Positions 25,434 to 34,962 of a stretch of DNA of 64,000 nucleotides are shown one piece after another. Both the position numbers and the translations under genes were made by a program. Below the pieces are notes generated by a model. It ran no database searches. It was not told where the DNA came from and saw nothing but the letters and a program-made list of their open reading frames with translations. Each line of letters starts with the position of its first letter. Position 1 is the stretch's first letter. Source of the DNA: an uncultured Prevotella sp. (lineage in GTDB: Bacteria > Bacteroidota > Bacteroidia > Bacteroidales > Bacteroidaceae); assembly GCA_946405145.1 (NCBI GenBank), contig CAMJGE010000006.1, positions 62,001 to 126,000 of the forward strand, read 5' to 3'.

Positions 25434-27623
25434 ATGAAAAAGGTTTTCTTAGTTGTAGGAGCGGCGTTGCTCCTCGGGACATCGCAGGTAAGTGCCTGGG
25501 AAGGTCAAGTCGTCATCTCTACCCCCAACACCTCTCTGGTATTACATGCCAACGAGGGTGAGGACTTGAGGCAAGACTACTATGGTGGTCCCATCACTAA
25601 CGTTATTCAGTTGAAAGAGGCAGGCAGCGATTTTAATTTCGCTGCCCTGCCCACTTTCGGTACTGTTGACATGATTCATCTGCCTGCCCTGCAGGTACAG
25701 CACAGTGATGGTGACCTGAACTTGGAATTAACGGTTAGCGGTTATGAGTTAAGAAACGAGGCTAATGCCGACATCCACATCTTTACGATGCAGGACAAGC
25801 TGATGCCTGTCACTGTCAAGGTGTTCTATAAGGCTTATAAGAAAGTTGATATCATTGAGACATGGACGGAGATCTCCCATCGTGAGAAGGGTAACATCAT
25901 TCTGAAACGCTTCGATTCGGGTAGTCTCACATTGCGACGTGGCGACGTGTGGATCACCCATCTGCATGGCGACTGGTGTGCTGAGGCTCAGCTCACACAG
26001 GAGCCTTTGGAGCGTGGACTGAAGGTGATCCGTAATACCGACGGGGCCCGTAATGCCCATTGCGATGCACCGGAAATCATGCTCTCACTCGACGGGGAAC
26101 CTCGTGAGGATGAAGGACGAACCATTGGTGCTGCCCTCTGTTGGAGCGGTAACTATGAGATCCGCGTGAATACGAACAATAGCAAGACGCATCAGCTTTA
26201 TGCGGGTATTGATCCGCAAGCTTCTGAATATGTGCTTGAGAGTGGGAAGTGCTTCGCAACACCTCATCTGGCGCTCACTTATTCTGATAAGGGTATGGGT
26301 GAGGTGAGCCGTAACTTCCACCGTTGGGCACGCACGGAAGGGATGCTTCACAGAGGCATGAAGGCGGGTGACATCCTGCTGAACTCATGGGAGGGTATCT
26401 ACTTCGATATCACGGAACAGAAGATCATCGACATGATGGATGACATCGCCAACTTTGGAGGTGAGCTGTTTGTGATGGATGATGGCTGGTTTGGCTCGAA
26501 ATATCAGCGCAATGATGATTCCTCGACATTAGGCGACTGGGTGACAGACCTGAAGAAGCTGCCTGGTGGCATCAAGGCACTTACCGATGCAGCCCGTCAG
26601 CGTAAGATCAAGTTTGGCATCTGGATTGAGCCGGAGGCTGTAAATACCAAGAGTGAGCTTTTCGAGCAGCATCCGGAGTGGGCACTCCAGACCAAGGGAC
26701 GTGAGTTGAAACTGGGGCGTGGCGGTACGCAGCTGGTACTCGATATGACTAACCCCAAGGTGCAGGACTTTGCCTTTAAGATTGTCGATGACCTGCTCAC
26801 CCAGTATCCCGAGATCAGCTATCTCAAGTGGGATGCCAATGCCTCGATTCAGAACTATGGCTCGCTCTATCTGCCGAAGGACAGGCAGAATAATCTCTAT
26901 ATCGACTATCACCTGGGACTGTTGAAGGTGCTGGAACGCATCCGCCAGAAGTATCCCGATGTGGTGATTCAGGATTGTGCCTCTGGTGGTGGACGTGCCA
27001 ACTACGGACTGTTGCCCTATTTCGATGAGTTCTGGGTGTCAGATAATACCGATGCCTTGCAGCGCGTCTATATCCAGTGGGGTACCAGTCTCTTCTTCCC
27101 TGCCAATGCGATGGCACAGCATATCGGTGGTGTGCCTTATTGGAACACAGGTGGGCGCATCACCCCCATCAAGTTCCGTTGCGACGTGGCGATGAGTGGA
27201 CGTCTCGGCATCGAACTCCAGCCCAAACACATGAACGACGAGGAGCGCCTGCAGTGTACCACCTGCTTTGCCGACTATAAGGAACTGCGCCAGACGGTGC
27301 AGACGGGTGATCTTTATCGCTTGCAGAACCCCTATAATCGAAAAGGTATAGCCTCGCTGATGTATGTCAACGGGGATAAGAGTCAGGCAGTGGTCTTCGC
27401 CTATAAGGTGGATAACTACTACAGCATGCCCATCCCGCGCATCCGTCTGAAGGGGCTTGATGCCGATGCCACCTATACCGTATCCGAGAAGGATGTGAAA
27501 GCCTGGCAGAAGCCTTGTGAACTCAATGGGCGCACCTTTACTGGCAGATTCCTTATGGATGTAGGGCTTGAAATCCCCCTAAATTGGGATTATGCGAGCC
27601 GTGTTTTTGAATTAAGGAAATAA
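25434..27623 (+). CDS. GH36 alpha-galactosidase
   Basis: A 729-residue exported enzyme (signal peptide about 1-21, no lipobox) that hydrolyses alpha-1,6-galactose from galactomannan or raffinose-type sugars, probably in the periplasm. The N-terminal beta-supersandwich (about 25-300) precedes the barrel with MDDGWFG and FGIWIEPEAVN. The nucleophile is Asp467 in YLKWDANASI, and the acid/base is Asp537 in FWVSDNTDA; CASGGGRANYG lies between. Full length. A second alpha-galactosidase besides GH97 suggests distinct locations or chain positions. It is followed by a GH26 gene with its own promoter. Confidence 0.94.
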   Translation: MKKVFLVVGAALLLGTSQVSAWEGQVVISTPNTSLVLHANEGEDLRQDYYGGPITNVIQLKEAGSDFNFAALPTFGTVDMIHLPALQVQHSDGDLNLELTVSGYELRNEANADIHIFTMQDKLMPVTVKVFYKAYKKVDIIETWTEISHREKGNIILKRFDSGSLTLRRGDVWITHLHGDWCAEAQLTQEPLERGLKVIRNTDGARNAHCDAPEIMLSLDGEPREDEGRTIGAALCWSGNYEIRVNTNNSKTHQLYAGIDPQASEYVLESGKCFATPHLALTYSDKGMGEVSRNFHRWARTEGMLHRGMKAGDILLNSWEGIYFDITEQKIIDMMDDIANFGGELFVMDDGWFGSKYQRNDDSSTLGDWVTDLKKLPGGIKALTDAARQRKIKFGIWIEPEAVNTKSELFEQHPEWALQTKGRELKLGRGGTQLVLDMTNPKVQDFAFKIVDDLLTQYPEISYLKWDANASIQNYGSLYLPKDRQNNLYIDYHLGLLKVLERIRQKYPDVVIQDCASGGGRANYGLLPYFDEFWVSDNTDALQRVYIQWGTSLFFPANAMAQHIGGVPYWNTGGRITPIKFRCDVAMSGRLGIELQPKHMNDEERLQCTTCFADYKELRQTVQTGDLYRLQNPYNRKGIASLMYVNGDKSQAVVFAYKVDNYYSMPIPRIRLKGLDADATYTVSEKDVKAWQKPCELNGRTFTGRFLMDVGLEIPLNWDYASRVFELRK

Positions 27624-27626
27624 AAA

Positions 27627-27658
27627 TTTGCGTATTTCGCCAACTTTTCTTATTTTTG
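27627..27658 (+). promoter_or_regulatory. Internal promoter for the mannobiose catabolic genes
   Basis: -33 TTTG (27627-27630), 20-bp spacer, -7 TATTTTTG (27651-27658): full consensus. The ATG at 27667 is eight bases after the -7 box, so the transcript would be leaderless or nearly so. Confidence 0.7.
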
Positions 27659-27666
27659 CAGGCGAT

Positions 27667-28779
27667 ATGAGAAAACTAATATTATTACTAATCGCCGCAG
27701 TTGCGATAATGAGCTGTAAAACGCAGCAGAAATCTGAGCCGGAGAAGACGCTGGCTCAGCAGTTGGAGGAGCGTATGGACTCCCTCCGGAAGAAAGGTTA
27801 TATGGCGGGACATCAGGATGATCCGTTCTATGGCATCGGTTGGGCTTACGAAGACGGTAAGAGCGACGTGAAGCTGACCGTAGGTGACTATCCTGCTGTG
27901 ATGGGATTCGATCTGGGTGGTATCGAGATGGGGGATGACAAGAACCTCGACAGTGTACCCTTCACCCGTATCCACGATGAGCTGCTGGCGCATGTGAAGC
28001 GTGGTGGTATCGTCACCATCAGCTGGCATCCGCGTAATCCAGTGACAACAGCCCCCGACGGTGGTAGGGGAGAACAGAAGTTCCCTGCCGGCTCTGCCTG
28101 GGACGTCAACGACACCACTATCGTGAAAAACATTCTGCCTGGTGGACAGAAAGCCGAGCTCTTCCAGACATGGATGCAGCGTGTGGGTGATTTCCTCGAG
28201 TCACTGAAAGATGAGAACGGCAAGTTAGTACCTGTCATCTTCCGCCCCTGGCACGAGAATAATGGCTCATGGTTCTGGTGGGGACAGAAGCTCTGTACCG
28301 ACGAGGAGTTCAAGAGCCTGTGGAATCTGCTGCAGGATTATTTGGTAGGTCGTGGCCTCGACAATCTGCTCTGGAGCTATTCGCCAAACCTTGACGGCAA
28401 CTGGACTGAAGAGCGTTTCTTGGCCCGCTATCCCGGTAACGATCGGGTGACACTGATAGGTGAGGATGCCTATCAGTGGGGTACGGAAGAGGACTTTGTG
28501 AAGCAGTTGAATGCCGACCTCACCTTCCTGACAAAGTTTGCCAAGGATAACGGCAAGCTGTTGGCGATGACAGAGTGCGGTATGCAGAACACCCCCGACT
28601 CCACTTGGTTCTCACGGGTACTCAAACCTCAGATGGATAAGTATCCTATCAGCTATTTCCTGTTGTGGCGTAACTATGACAAGGAGTGGTTCGGACCAGT
28701 GCCCAATACACCTAGTGGCGAAGACTATAAGGTCTTCAAGGAGGCAGAAAACGTCATGTTCCTGAAAGAAATTCAATAA
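27667..28779 (+). CDS. GH26 mannanase/mannobiohydrolase lipoprotein (divergent copy)
   Basis: A 370-residue lipoprotein (AIMSC, Cys17). The start at 27667 gives the lipoprotein signal and lies after the promoter; the upstream in-frame start at 27628 would fall inside the -33 element. The GH26 barrel has Glu197 in IFRPWHENNG as acid/base and Glu303 in AMTECGM as nucleophile. It is much less like the other two GH26 domains than they are to each other. In Bacteroides fragilis a similar GH26, transporter, epimerase and GH130 set makes and uses mannobiose, so this enzyme probably releases mannobiose in the periplasm. It is directly followed by the transporter. Confidence 0.92.
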   Translation: MRKLILLLIAAVAIMSCKTQQKSEPEKTLAQQLEERMDSLRKKGYMAGHQDDPFYGIGWAYEDGKSDVKLTVGDYPAVMGFDLGGIEMGDDKNLDSVPFTRIHDELLAHVKRGGIVTISWHPRNPVTTAPDGGRGEQKFPAGSAWDVNDTTIVKNILPGGQKAELFQTWMQRVGDFLESLKDENGKLVPVIFRPWHENNGSWFWWGQKLCTDEEFKSLWNLLQDYLVGRGLDNLLWSYSPNLDGNWTEERFLARYPGNDRVTLIGEDAYQWGTEEDFVKQLNADLTFLTKFAKDNGKLLAMTECGMQNTPDSTWFSRVLKPQMDKYPISYFLLWRNYDKEWFGPVPNTPSGEDYKVFKEAENVMFLKEIQ

Positions 28780-28793
28780 TCAATAATAAACCT

Positions 28794-30134
28794 ATGGCAA
28801 AATTAAGCGAAAAGATTGGCTATGCGCTGGGTGATGCCGCTGCCGGTGGTATCACCTGGAAAGTGATGTCGATAGCCTTTCCCTTGTTCTTTACCAATGT
28901 ATTTGGTCTGACTGTTGCAGACACGGCTACCCTGATGCTGATAGCCCGTATGTTCGATGTGGTAACTGATCCTCTGATGGGCTCTCTGGCCGATCGCACC
29001 CAGTCGCGCTGGGGCACCTATCGTCCTTGGCTCATCTTCGGAGCCGTACCCCTTGGACTTATCTTCGCCCTTTTGCTTTACACCCCCGACCTCGGATTGA
29101 CGGGTAAGCGCATCTGGGCTTATACGTTCTATCTGCTGATGATGGTGGTCTATACAGCGGTGAATGTCCCCTATGGCTCATTGCTGGGTGTGATGACTGA
29201 TGATGACAATGAGAAGAATCAGTTCTCCTCCTTCCGTATGGTAGGCGCCTATGCCATGGGATTCATCACCTTGCTGTCGTTCCCTTATCTGCAGAAGATG
29301 GTGGGTGGCAGCGATCAGCATCAGTATGCGGTGGTGGGTGCGATGCTTGGTTTTGTGGCAACAGCGGGTACCCTGGCTTGTGGCTTGTTGACGAAAGAGC
29401 GCAAGAAGCCAGCCCGTGCCGAGAAGTTCTCATTGAAACCCTTTGGCGACCTGTTTCGTAACCGTCCCTGGGTGATCCTCACGCTGATAGGTATCTGCAT
29501 GAACTTCTTCAACGGCTTCCGCTATGCGGTGGCTGGTTATATGTTCGAGTACTGTCTGCATGGCGATGTGACGGTGAGTGGACTCATCATCAACTATACG
29601 GTGTTTATGACTTTCGGTGAGCTCACCTGTATGATCTTCGGTGGTGTGTCGCCTGCCTTTACCAAGTGGGTAGGTTCCAAGCGCATGGCGTTCATCTGGG
29701 CAGCAGTCATCTGCGTGGTTACCTCTGTTATCTTCTTCTTCATCCCGATGGATGCCGCCAGCATCTGGCTGATGGTAGCTGTTGTGATCCTCACCTCTAT
29801 CGGTATAGGTCTCTACTCACCGCTGCTGTGGTCTATGTATGCCGATGTAGCCGACTATGCTACTGAGAAGAACGGTACCTCATCCACAGGTCTTATCTTC
29901 TCCAGCGGTACGATGTCGCAGAAGTTCGGCACCGCCATCTCTGGCTCGTTGGTAGCCCTGTTGCTGGGTATCGCAGGTTTCGTGTCTGGTACCGATGCCA
30001 CAGGTCAGACTGTCATCACCATCACCGATGCAGAGTCTGTCAACAATATGATCTGGGCCCTGTTCTCTATGTTCCCTGCAATCATAGCACTCATTATGAT
30101 AGGTCTTATCTATATTTATCCGATTAAGAAATGA
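28794..30134 (+). CDS. GPH-family sugar:cation symporter
   Basis: A 446-residue inner-membrane protein with about 12 predicted helices, of the glycoside-pentoside-hexuronide:cation symporter family (related to MelB). Family features include KIGYALGDAAAGGITWK at the start, the loop DPLMGSLADRTQSRWGTYRPW, and MYADVADYATEKNGTSSTG. Placed between the mannobiose-forming GH26 and the epimerase, it should import mannobiose. Its stop codon overlaps the epimerase start by four bases, indicating translational coupling. Confidence 0.93.
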   Translation: MAKLSEKIGYALGDAAAGGITWKVMSIAFPLFFTNVFGLTVADTATLMLIARMFDVVTDPLMGSLADRTQSRWGTYRPWLIFGAVPLGLIFALLLYTPDLGLTGKRIWAYTFYLLMMVVYTAVNVPYGSLLGVMTDDDNEKNQFSSFRMVGAYAMGFITLLSFPYLQKMVGGSDQHQYAVVGAMLGFVATAGTLACGLLTKERKKPARAEKFSLKPFGDLFRNRPWVILTLIGICMNFFNGFRYAVAGYMFEYCLHGDVTVSGLIINYTVFMTFGELTCMIFGGVSPAFTKWVGSKRMAFIWAAVICVVTSVIFFFIPMDAASIWLMVAVVILTSIGIGLYSPLLWSMYADVADYATEKNGTSSTGLIFSSGTMSQKFGTAISGSLVALLLGIAGFVSGTDATGQTVITITDAESVNNMIWALFSMFPAIIALIMIGLIYIYPIKK

Positions 30135-31402
30135 TGCAGATCGAGACATTGAAGCAGGAGATGCGCGAGGTGTTGGAGAACAATATCTTGCGGTTTTGGA
30201 TCGACCGTATGCAGGATGAGGAGCATGGCGGTTTCTATGGACGTATCGACAATGGCAATGTGCTCCATAAAGATGCCGATAAGGGGGCTATCCTGAATGC
30301 CCGCATCCTCTGGACCTTCTCGGCAGCCTATCGTGTACTGCGTAAGGCTGAGTATCTGGAGATGGCGACACGTGCCAAGGATTATATCATCGAGCACTTT
30401 ATCGATCCCGAATATGGTGGTGTGTATTGGAGTCTCGACTATCAGGGACAGCCCAAGGACACGAAGAAGCAGTTCTATGCCATCGGTTTCGTGATCTATG
30501 GTTTTACAGAATATGTACGTGCCACAGGCGACAGAGAGGTGTTGGACTACGCCTTGCAGTTGTATGACTGCATTGAGGAGCACGCCTTCGATCGGGAGCA
30601 TAACGGCTATATCGAAGCCTGCACCCGGGAGTGGGGCGAGATTGCTGATATGCGCCTCTCAGAACTTGATGAGAACTATCCCAAGTCACAGAACACCCAC
30701 CTGCACATCATCGAGCCATATACCAATCTGCTCAGATGCCTCCAGGAGCTGCATGCCGCAGAATCGTGCGACTATGTGCCCGCTCTTGGCTCTGTGCTTC
30801 CCATTGGCATCAGTCTGCCGCCAGAGACCATGATTAGCGTAGAGGCCTCTGTCCGTAATCTGATAGACATCTTCACCGACAGGATTCTCAACCCCGAGAC
30901 CCATCACCTCGATCTCTTCTTCGAGATGGACTGGACCCGTGGGGCAGGACAGTTGGAGAGCTATGGACACGATATCGAGTGCTCCTGGCTCATGCATGAG
31001 GCAGCACTGGTGCTGGGTGATCATAAGGTATTAGATAAGGTGGAGCCCATCGTTCAGATGGTGGCAGAAGCCTCAGAGAAAGGACTGAATGCCGATGGCT
31101 CCATGATCCATGAGGCCAATCTCACCGCAGGTACCAAAGACGACGACCTCCACTGGTGGGTACAGGCCGAGACGGTGGTAGGCTTCTATAACATCTATCA
31201 GCACTTCCATGATGAGGCAGCCCTTGAGAAGGCCCTCCGTTGCTGGCAGTATATCAAAGACAACCTGATAGACCGTGAGAATGGTGAGTGGTACTGGAGT
31301 CGTCATCCTGACGGCTCACTGAACACCGTCGATGATAAGGCAGGTTTCTGGAAATGTCCTTATCACAACGGACGCATGTGTCTGGAGATTATGGAAAGGT
31401 AG
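30131..31402 (+). CDS. Mannobiose (cellobiose-type) 2-epimerase
   Basis: A 423-residue cytoplasmic enzyme of the AGE/cellobiose 2-epimerase family with an alpha6/alpha6 barrel. It would turn 4-O-beta-mannosyl-mannose into 4-O-beta-mannosyl-glucose, the substrate of GH130. Visible signature pieces are RILWTFSAAYR, the His in SYGHDIECSWLMHEA, WWVQAET, and the C-terminal GFWKCPYHNGRMCLE. Adjacent ATG codons at 30131 and 30134 are both possible. The stop codon lies in the stem of a strong terminator. Cellobiose could also be a substrate, but the context favours mannobiose. Confidence 0.92.
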   Translation: MMQIETLKQEMREVLENNILRFWIDRMQDEEHGGFYGRIDNGNVLHKDADKGAILNARILWTFSAAYRVLRKAEYLEMATRAKDYIIEHFIDPEYGGVYWSLDYQGQPKDTKKQFYAIGFVIYGFTEYVRATGDREVLDYALQLYDCIEEHAFDREHNGYIEACTREWGEIADMRLSELDENYPKSQNTHLHIIEPYTNLLRCLQELHAAESCDYVPALGSVLPIGISLPPETMISVEASVRNLIDIFTDRILNPETHHLDLFFEMDWTRGAGQLESYGHDIECSWLMHEAALVLGDHKVLDKVEPIVQMVAEASEKGLNADGSMIHEANLTAGTKDDDLHWWVQAETVVGFYNIYQHFHDEAALEKALRCWQYIKDNLIDRENGEWYWSRHPDGSLNTVDDKAGFWKCPYHNGRMCLEIMER

Positions 31403-31428
31403 GCGATGGCCTACCTTTCCAACTTTTT
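31393..31428 (+). terminator. Terminator of the mannan operon
   Basis: Perfect 12-bp stem (31393-31404 with 31409-31420), loop GATG, then AACTTTTT. It includes the epimerase stop codon and separates it from convergent manA. Confidence 0.85.
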
Positions 31429-32401
31429 ACATCGTAGCTGTCAGGAAAGTAGCGTTACCGAAGATATAGAGGATATTCTCACTGGCAGGTACCAGGATGG
31501 TCTCTCCCTGACGGATCTCAATGCCGTTGATGTTGGCTTTTCCCCAAAGACAGACCACAATGACAAACGAGTCGCAGTGGAAATCGATCTGCTGCGCCAC
31601 CTGTACCACCACCCGATGCACCACGAAGTAAGGACAGTTGATGAGCTGTGAGATGGGTTTCGTGCTGTCATACGAGGTACGGTAGGCAGGCCACACCTGA
31701 TAGTCGATGGCTTCCTTCGCCTGTTCGATATGCAGTTCACGCGGATTGCCATGCACATCCTTTCGTCCAAAGTCATACACACGATAGGTGATATCGCTGG
31801 TCTGCTGGATCTCTGCCAGGAAGTTACCGGCACCGATGGCATGCAGACGACCTGCCGGCAGGAAATAGAGGTCACCCTCGTGGGCCTCATGGGTGGCAAT
31901 CACATCTTGCATCGGGGAGCGCCCGTTCTGAGGCTCTGCCGTTGCCAGCTGTTCGTACTCCTCTGGCGTGATGCTCTTTCTCAGACCGGAATAGATCTTC
32001 GAACCCACATCGCTCTTGATGATATACCACATCTCCGTCTTTCCCGCACAGCCATGACGCTCCATCGCCAACTTATCGTCGGGATGCACCTGCACGGACA
32101 GGTCCTGACGGGAGTCGATGAACTTCACCAGCAGGGGGAACTGATTACCGAACTTCTTGTAGATCTTCTTGCCCACCAGCAGCTCCTTGTACTTATCGAT
32201 CAGCTCTACCAGTGTCAAACCCTCATCCACATCATTCACAAGTCCGCGATTGATAGCCACGCTCTCATGTCCCGGTACACCGCTGATCTCCCAACTCTCG
32301 CCCACATTAGGCTGCGCATTAAAGATACCTTTGAAAGGTGCGATCTGATAACCGCCCCAGATGGTGGTCTTCAGATAAGGCTGAAATTTATAGGGTTTCA
32401 T
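31427..32401 (-). CDS. manA: Mannose-6-phosphate isomerase, class I
   Basis: A 324-residue zinc enzyme that interconverts mannose-6-phosphate and fructose-6-phosphate. The cupin core has the metal ligands in SVQVHPDD, KTEMWYI and GRLHAIG. The length is that of the short bacterial form. It is 21 bases downstream of the GH130 gene and shares its promoter, so it carries mannose released by phosphorolysis into glycolysis. A phosphomannomutase for mannose-1-phosphate is needed but is not in the window. Confidence 0.94.
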   Translation of the reverse strand: MKPYKFQPYLKTTIWGGYQIAPFKGIFNAQPNVGESWEISGVPGHESVAINRGLVNDVDEGLTLVELIDKYKELLVGKKIYKKFGNQFPLLVKFIDSRQDLSVQVHPDDKLAMERHGCAGKTEMWYIIKSDVGSKIYSGLRKSITPEEYEQLATAEPQNGRSPMQDVIATHEAHEGDLYFLPAGRLHAIGAGNFLAEIQQTSDITYRVYDFGRKDVHGNPRELHIEQAKEAIDYQVWPAYRTSYDSTKPISQLINCPYFVVHRVVVQVAQQIDFHCDSFVIVVCLWGKANINGIEIRQGETILVPASENILYIFGNATFLTATM

Positions 32402-32422
32402 AGGTCTTATGTTGTTGAGGGG

Positions 32423-33586
32423 TTATTTCTGATTCCTATTCTTGGCTATCAGCTTCTTGATAGTCTCCACACTGGCACTGGTTGTCAGTCCGTCCTCAGG
32501 GGTGTTCATACAGTAGTCCACCAGACGGTCCACACTGGAGGTGGCGACATGCAGACGGGTATCTGCAGAGGCATAGTAGATCAGCACACGTCCGTCCTCA
32601 TCCTTGATCCATCCGTTGGCAAAGGCCACGTTCATCACATCACCGATATACTCGGAGCCTTCGGGTACCAGGAAGAAACCGCCTGGCTTGGCAATCACCT
32701 TCGTGGGATCCTCCAGGGAAGTCATATACATATATAATACATAGCGCAGACCGTCAGCGGTGCCACGTACACCATGTGCCAGATGCAGCCAGCCCTTCGC
32801 CGTCTTCAGCGGATGAGGCCCCTCACCGTTCTTCACCTCGGTGATGGTGTGGTACTTGCGCTCATAGATGATCTTCTCTTCCTTCACCTCGGCATGGGTC
32901 ATGTCATCTACCAAAGCCCAGCCGATGCCACCACCAGAACCGGTGTCGATAAAACCATCCTGCGGACGGGTATAGAGGGCATATTTCCCGTTGACGAACT
33001 CCGGATGCAGCACCACGTTACGCTGCTGACTCTTCGTCTTCAGGTCGGGCAGACGCTCCCAGGTCTTCAAGTCCTTCGTGCGGGCGATACCGGCGGTGGC
33101 GGTAGCAGCACTCAGGTTACCGGGCTGTGAGGGGTCGTGGCGCTCTGCACAGAACACGCCGTAGATCCATCCGTCCTCGTGCTGGGTGACACGCATATCG
33201 TAGATGTTGGTGGCGGGATCCTCCGTATCAGGCATGGTGATAGGCTCCTCCCAGAAGCGCCACTGGTCGATGCCGTTAGGCGACTCTGCCACGGCGAAGA
33301 ACGACTTTCTGTCAGCGCCCTCCACACGACATACCAGCAGATACCGTCCATCCAGTTTGATGGCACCTGCGTTCAGCACCGCATTCATCATGATACGCTG
33401 CATCAGGAAGGGGTTATCCTGCTCGTTGAAGTCGTATTTCCACTCCAGAGGTGTATGCTCTGCTGTCAAAATGGGGTACACGTATTTCTCGTAAATACCG
33501 TTACCACCCTCCATCACTTGATTCTTGCGCTGAAGCAATGCCTCATGACGCTGGCGTAATGCCTGTACTTTTTCCTGATAGTTCAT
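32423..33586 (-). CDS. GH130 beta-1,4-mannosylglucose phosphorylase
   Basis: A 387-residue cytoplasmic phosphorylase that splits 4-O-beta-mannosyl-glucose with phosphate into mannose-1-phosphate and glucose. It is a five-bladed propeller of GH130 with VCRVEGADRKSFFAVAES, the catalytic Asp in NIYDMRVTQHEDG, and the phosphate-binding basic residues around RPQDGFIDTGSGGG. The start at 33586 follows the -7 box; the longer frame would begin upstream of it. With the epimerase and GH26 it forms the known mannobiose route. GH130 members acting on longer mannosides exist, but the epimerase context supports the subfamily-1 activity. Confidence 0.93.
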   Translation of the reverse strand: MNYQEKVQALRQRHEALLQRKNQVMEGGNGIYEKYVYPILTAEHTPLEWKYDFNEQDNPFLMQRIMMNAVLNAGAIKLDGRYLLVCRVEGADRKSFFAVAESPNGIDQWRFWEEPITMPDTEDPATNIYDMRVTQHEDGWIYGVFCAERHDPSQPGNLSAATATAGIARTKDLKTWERLPDLKTKSQQRNVVLHPEFVNGKYALYTRPQDGFIDTGSGGGIGWALVDDMTHAEVKEEKIIYERKYHTITEVKNGEGPHPLKTAKGWLHLAHGVRGTADGLRYVLYMYMTSLEDPTKVIAKPGGFFLVPEGSEYIGDVMNVAFANGWIKDEDGRVLIYYASADTRLHVATSSVDRLVDYCMNTPEDGLTTSASVETIKKLIAKNRNQK

Positions 33587-33611
33587 AATGCTAATTGATT
33601 TTTTGACGGTG

Positions 33612-33619
33612 CAAAGGTA
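33612..33619 (-). promoter_or_regulatory. -7 box of the GH130-manA unit
   Basis: TACCTTTG on the minus strand, 25 bases before the GH130 ATG. The -33 position lacks TTTG, so an activator such as the adjacent AraC protein may be required. Confidence 0.6.
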
Positions 33620-33679
33620 CGAAGAAACCAATCAGCGATATGACATTATCGTAACCGAAACTGACACAATTTCGCCTTT

Positions 33680-34564
33680 TCAGACTATCAGCTTCGTTTT
33701 TTGGTATTTTTCACGGAATTCCTTGGGGCTGCAGCCCTTGCGCTTACGGAACAGACGGTTGAAGTTGCTGAGGGTGTTGAAGCCTGTGGTCCAGCAGATC
33801 TCACTCACGCTGTCTGTGGTGTCCACCAGTCTGCGAGCCGCATGCCCCAGACGGATGTCGATGATATACTCCGAGAGGCTCTTGCCGGTGCGCAACTTGA
33901 AATAGCGACTGAAGGCAGATGGCGACATGCTGACGAGAGCCGACAGCTGTTCCTGTGTCATCTCGTCACGGTAATGCTCATCGATATAGCTCTTCACTTT
34001 CAGGATACGCTTCGAGTCGCTCTCCACCTCTACCTTGGCAAAGGCAGAAGAGGCCAGCTCTCGGGCACCATCAAACTTCGACAGCTCATAAAGGATGGAG
34101 AGGAACTCCTGAACAGCCAGAAAGCCCTCCTGTATCTTCGACAGGTTCAGCAGCCGGTGAGAAACCATCATGATGGCCTCCGACGGGAAAGCCAACCCCC
34201 GTTTCGCCTTTTCCAGCATCAGATAGATGGGACGGAAGGGATTGGTTCTGAAAGGCGACGACGGCGATTCGAAGTCAAGGTGGAACTGCACCGTCACCTC
34301 ATGGATATCCGCCGTCTGTGCTCCGTTCTGCTCCCACACATGTTCCAGGTCAGCACTGGTGATCAGCACCAGGTCCAAGTCGCCGATCACCTCACTGGCG
34401 TCGCCTACCACCCTGCGACAGCCTGCACCACCCATCACGAAGTTAAGTTCGAATATCTCATGCTGATGGATGGGATAGTCGAACTCCTTCTTATGGCGGT
34501 CCGCAACATACATGAAGTCGTTCTCGCCGAGTGGTGTGATCTCACGGAGCACGCTTGTTGACAT
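33680..34564 (-). CDS. AraC-family regulator with a cupin sensor
   Basis: A 294-residue cytoplasmic regulator. The N-terminal cupin (about 15-100, with HQHEIFELNFVMGG) is the usual sugar-binding and dimerisation part, and the C-terminal AraC domain (about 190-290) has LSALVSMSPSAFSRYFK and CWTTGFNTLSNFNRLFRK with GCSPKEFR. Its start shares one base with the stop of the thioesterase gene, and it lies just upstream of GH130-manA in the same direction. It could therefore regulate mannose-side catabolism, separate from the membrane regulator. The ligand is unknown. Confidence 0.86.
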   Translation of the reverse strand: MSTSVLREITPLGENDFMYVADRHKKEFDYPIHQHEIFELNFVMGGAGCRRVVGDASEVIGDLDLVLITSADLEHVWEQNGAQTADIHEVTVQFHLDFESPSSPFRTNPFRPIYLMLEKAKRGLAFPSEAIMMVSHRLLNLSKIQEGFLAVQEFLSILYELSKFDGARELASSAFAKVEVESDSKRILKVKSYIDEHYRDEMTQEQLSALVSMSPSAFSRYFKLRTGKSLSEYIIDIRLGHAARRLVDTTDSVSEICWTTGFNTLSNFNRLFRKRKGCSPKEFREKYQKTKLIV

Positions 34565-34962
34565 CAGATAAAATCCTTGAAGGCCTCGTCGTATTCAGGA
34601 CTGTTGCACAGCTGTCCGTTGATCAGGCATACCAGTTCCACGGTAGCGCGGAAGCAGAGCTGCTCGTCGCTGGCACGGTAGATGTCCTGATAGAACATAT
34701 ACTTGAAGCGGTCTTTCTTCAGGTTGAGGCGTGAGATAAACTCGTCGTCGCAGCGCAGGGGCACCTTATACTGCAGTTTCATACTGTGCACCACGGCGTC
34801 GATGCCCTGTTCGTGTAGCTTGGCAAAGCTCACGCCCAGACTCTTGAGGAACAGGTGTCGGGTGTGCTCGGCATAGTGCAGGTAGTTGGCATTGTTCACG
34901 ATGCCCTCGATGTCGCACTCATAGTCGCGCACCTCCATGCGGGTTTCAAAGATGTATTTCAT
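34564..34962 (-). CDS. Acyl-CoA thioesterase, hot-dog fold (4HBT/YbgC type)
   Basis: A 132-residue cytoplasmic protein of the 4-hydroxybenzoyl-CoA/YbgC thioesterase group. The motif YECDIEGIVNNANYLHYAEHTRH carries the usual Asp and the hot-dog helix. It probably hydrolyses small acyl-CoAs. It overlaps the HAD gene by four bases and the AraC gene by one, so it is in a tight cluster; no link to mannan use is evident. Confidence 0.85.
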   Translation of the reverse strand: MKYIFETRMEVRDYECDIEGIVNNANYLHYAEHTRHLFLKSLGVSFAKLHEQGIDAVVHSMKLQYKVPLRCDDEFISRLNLKKDRFKYMFYQDIYRASDEQLCFRATVELVCLINGQLCNSPEYDEAFKDFI

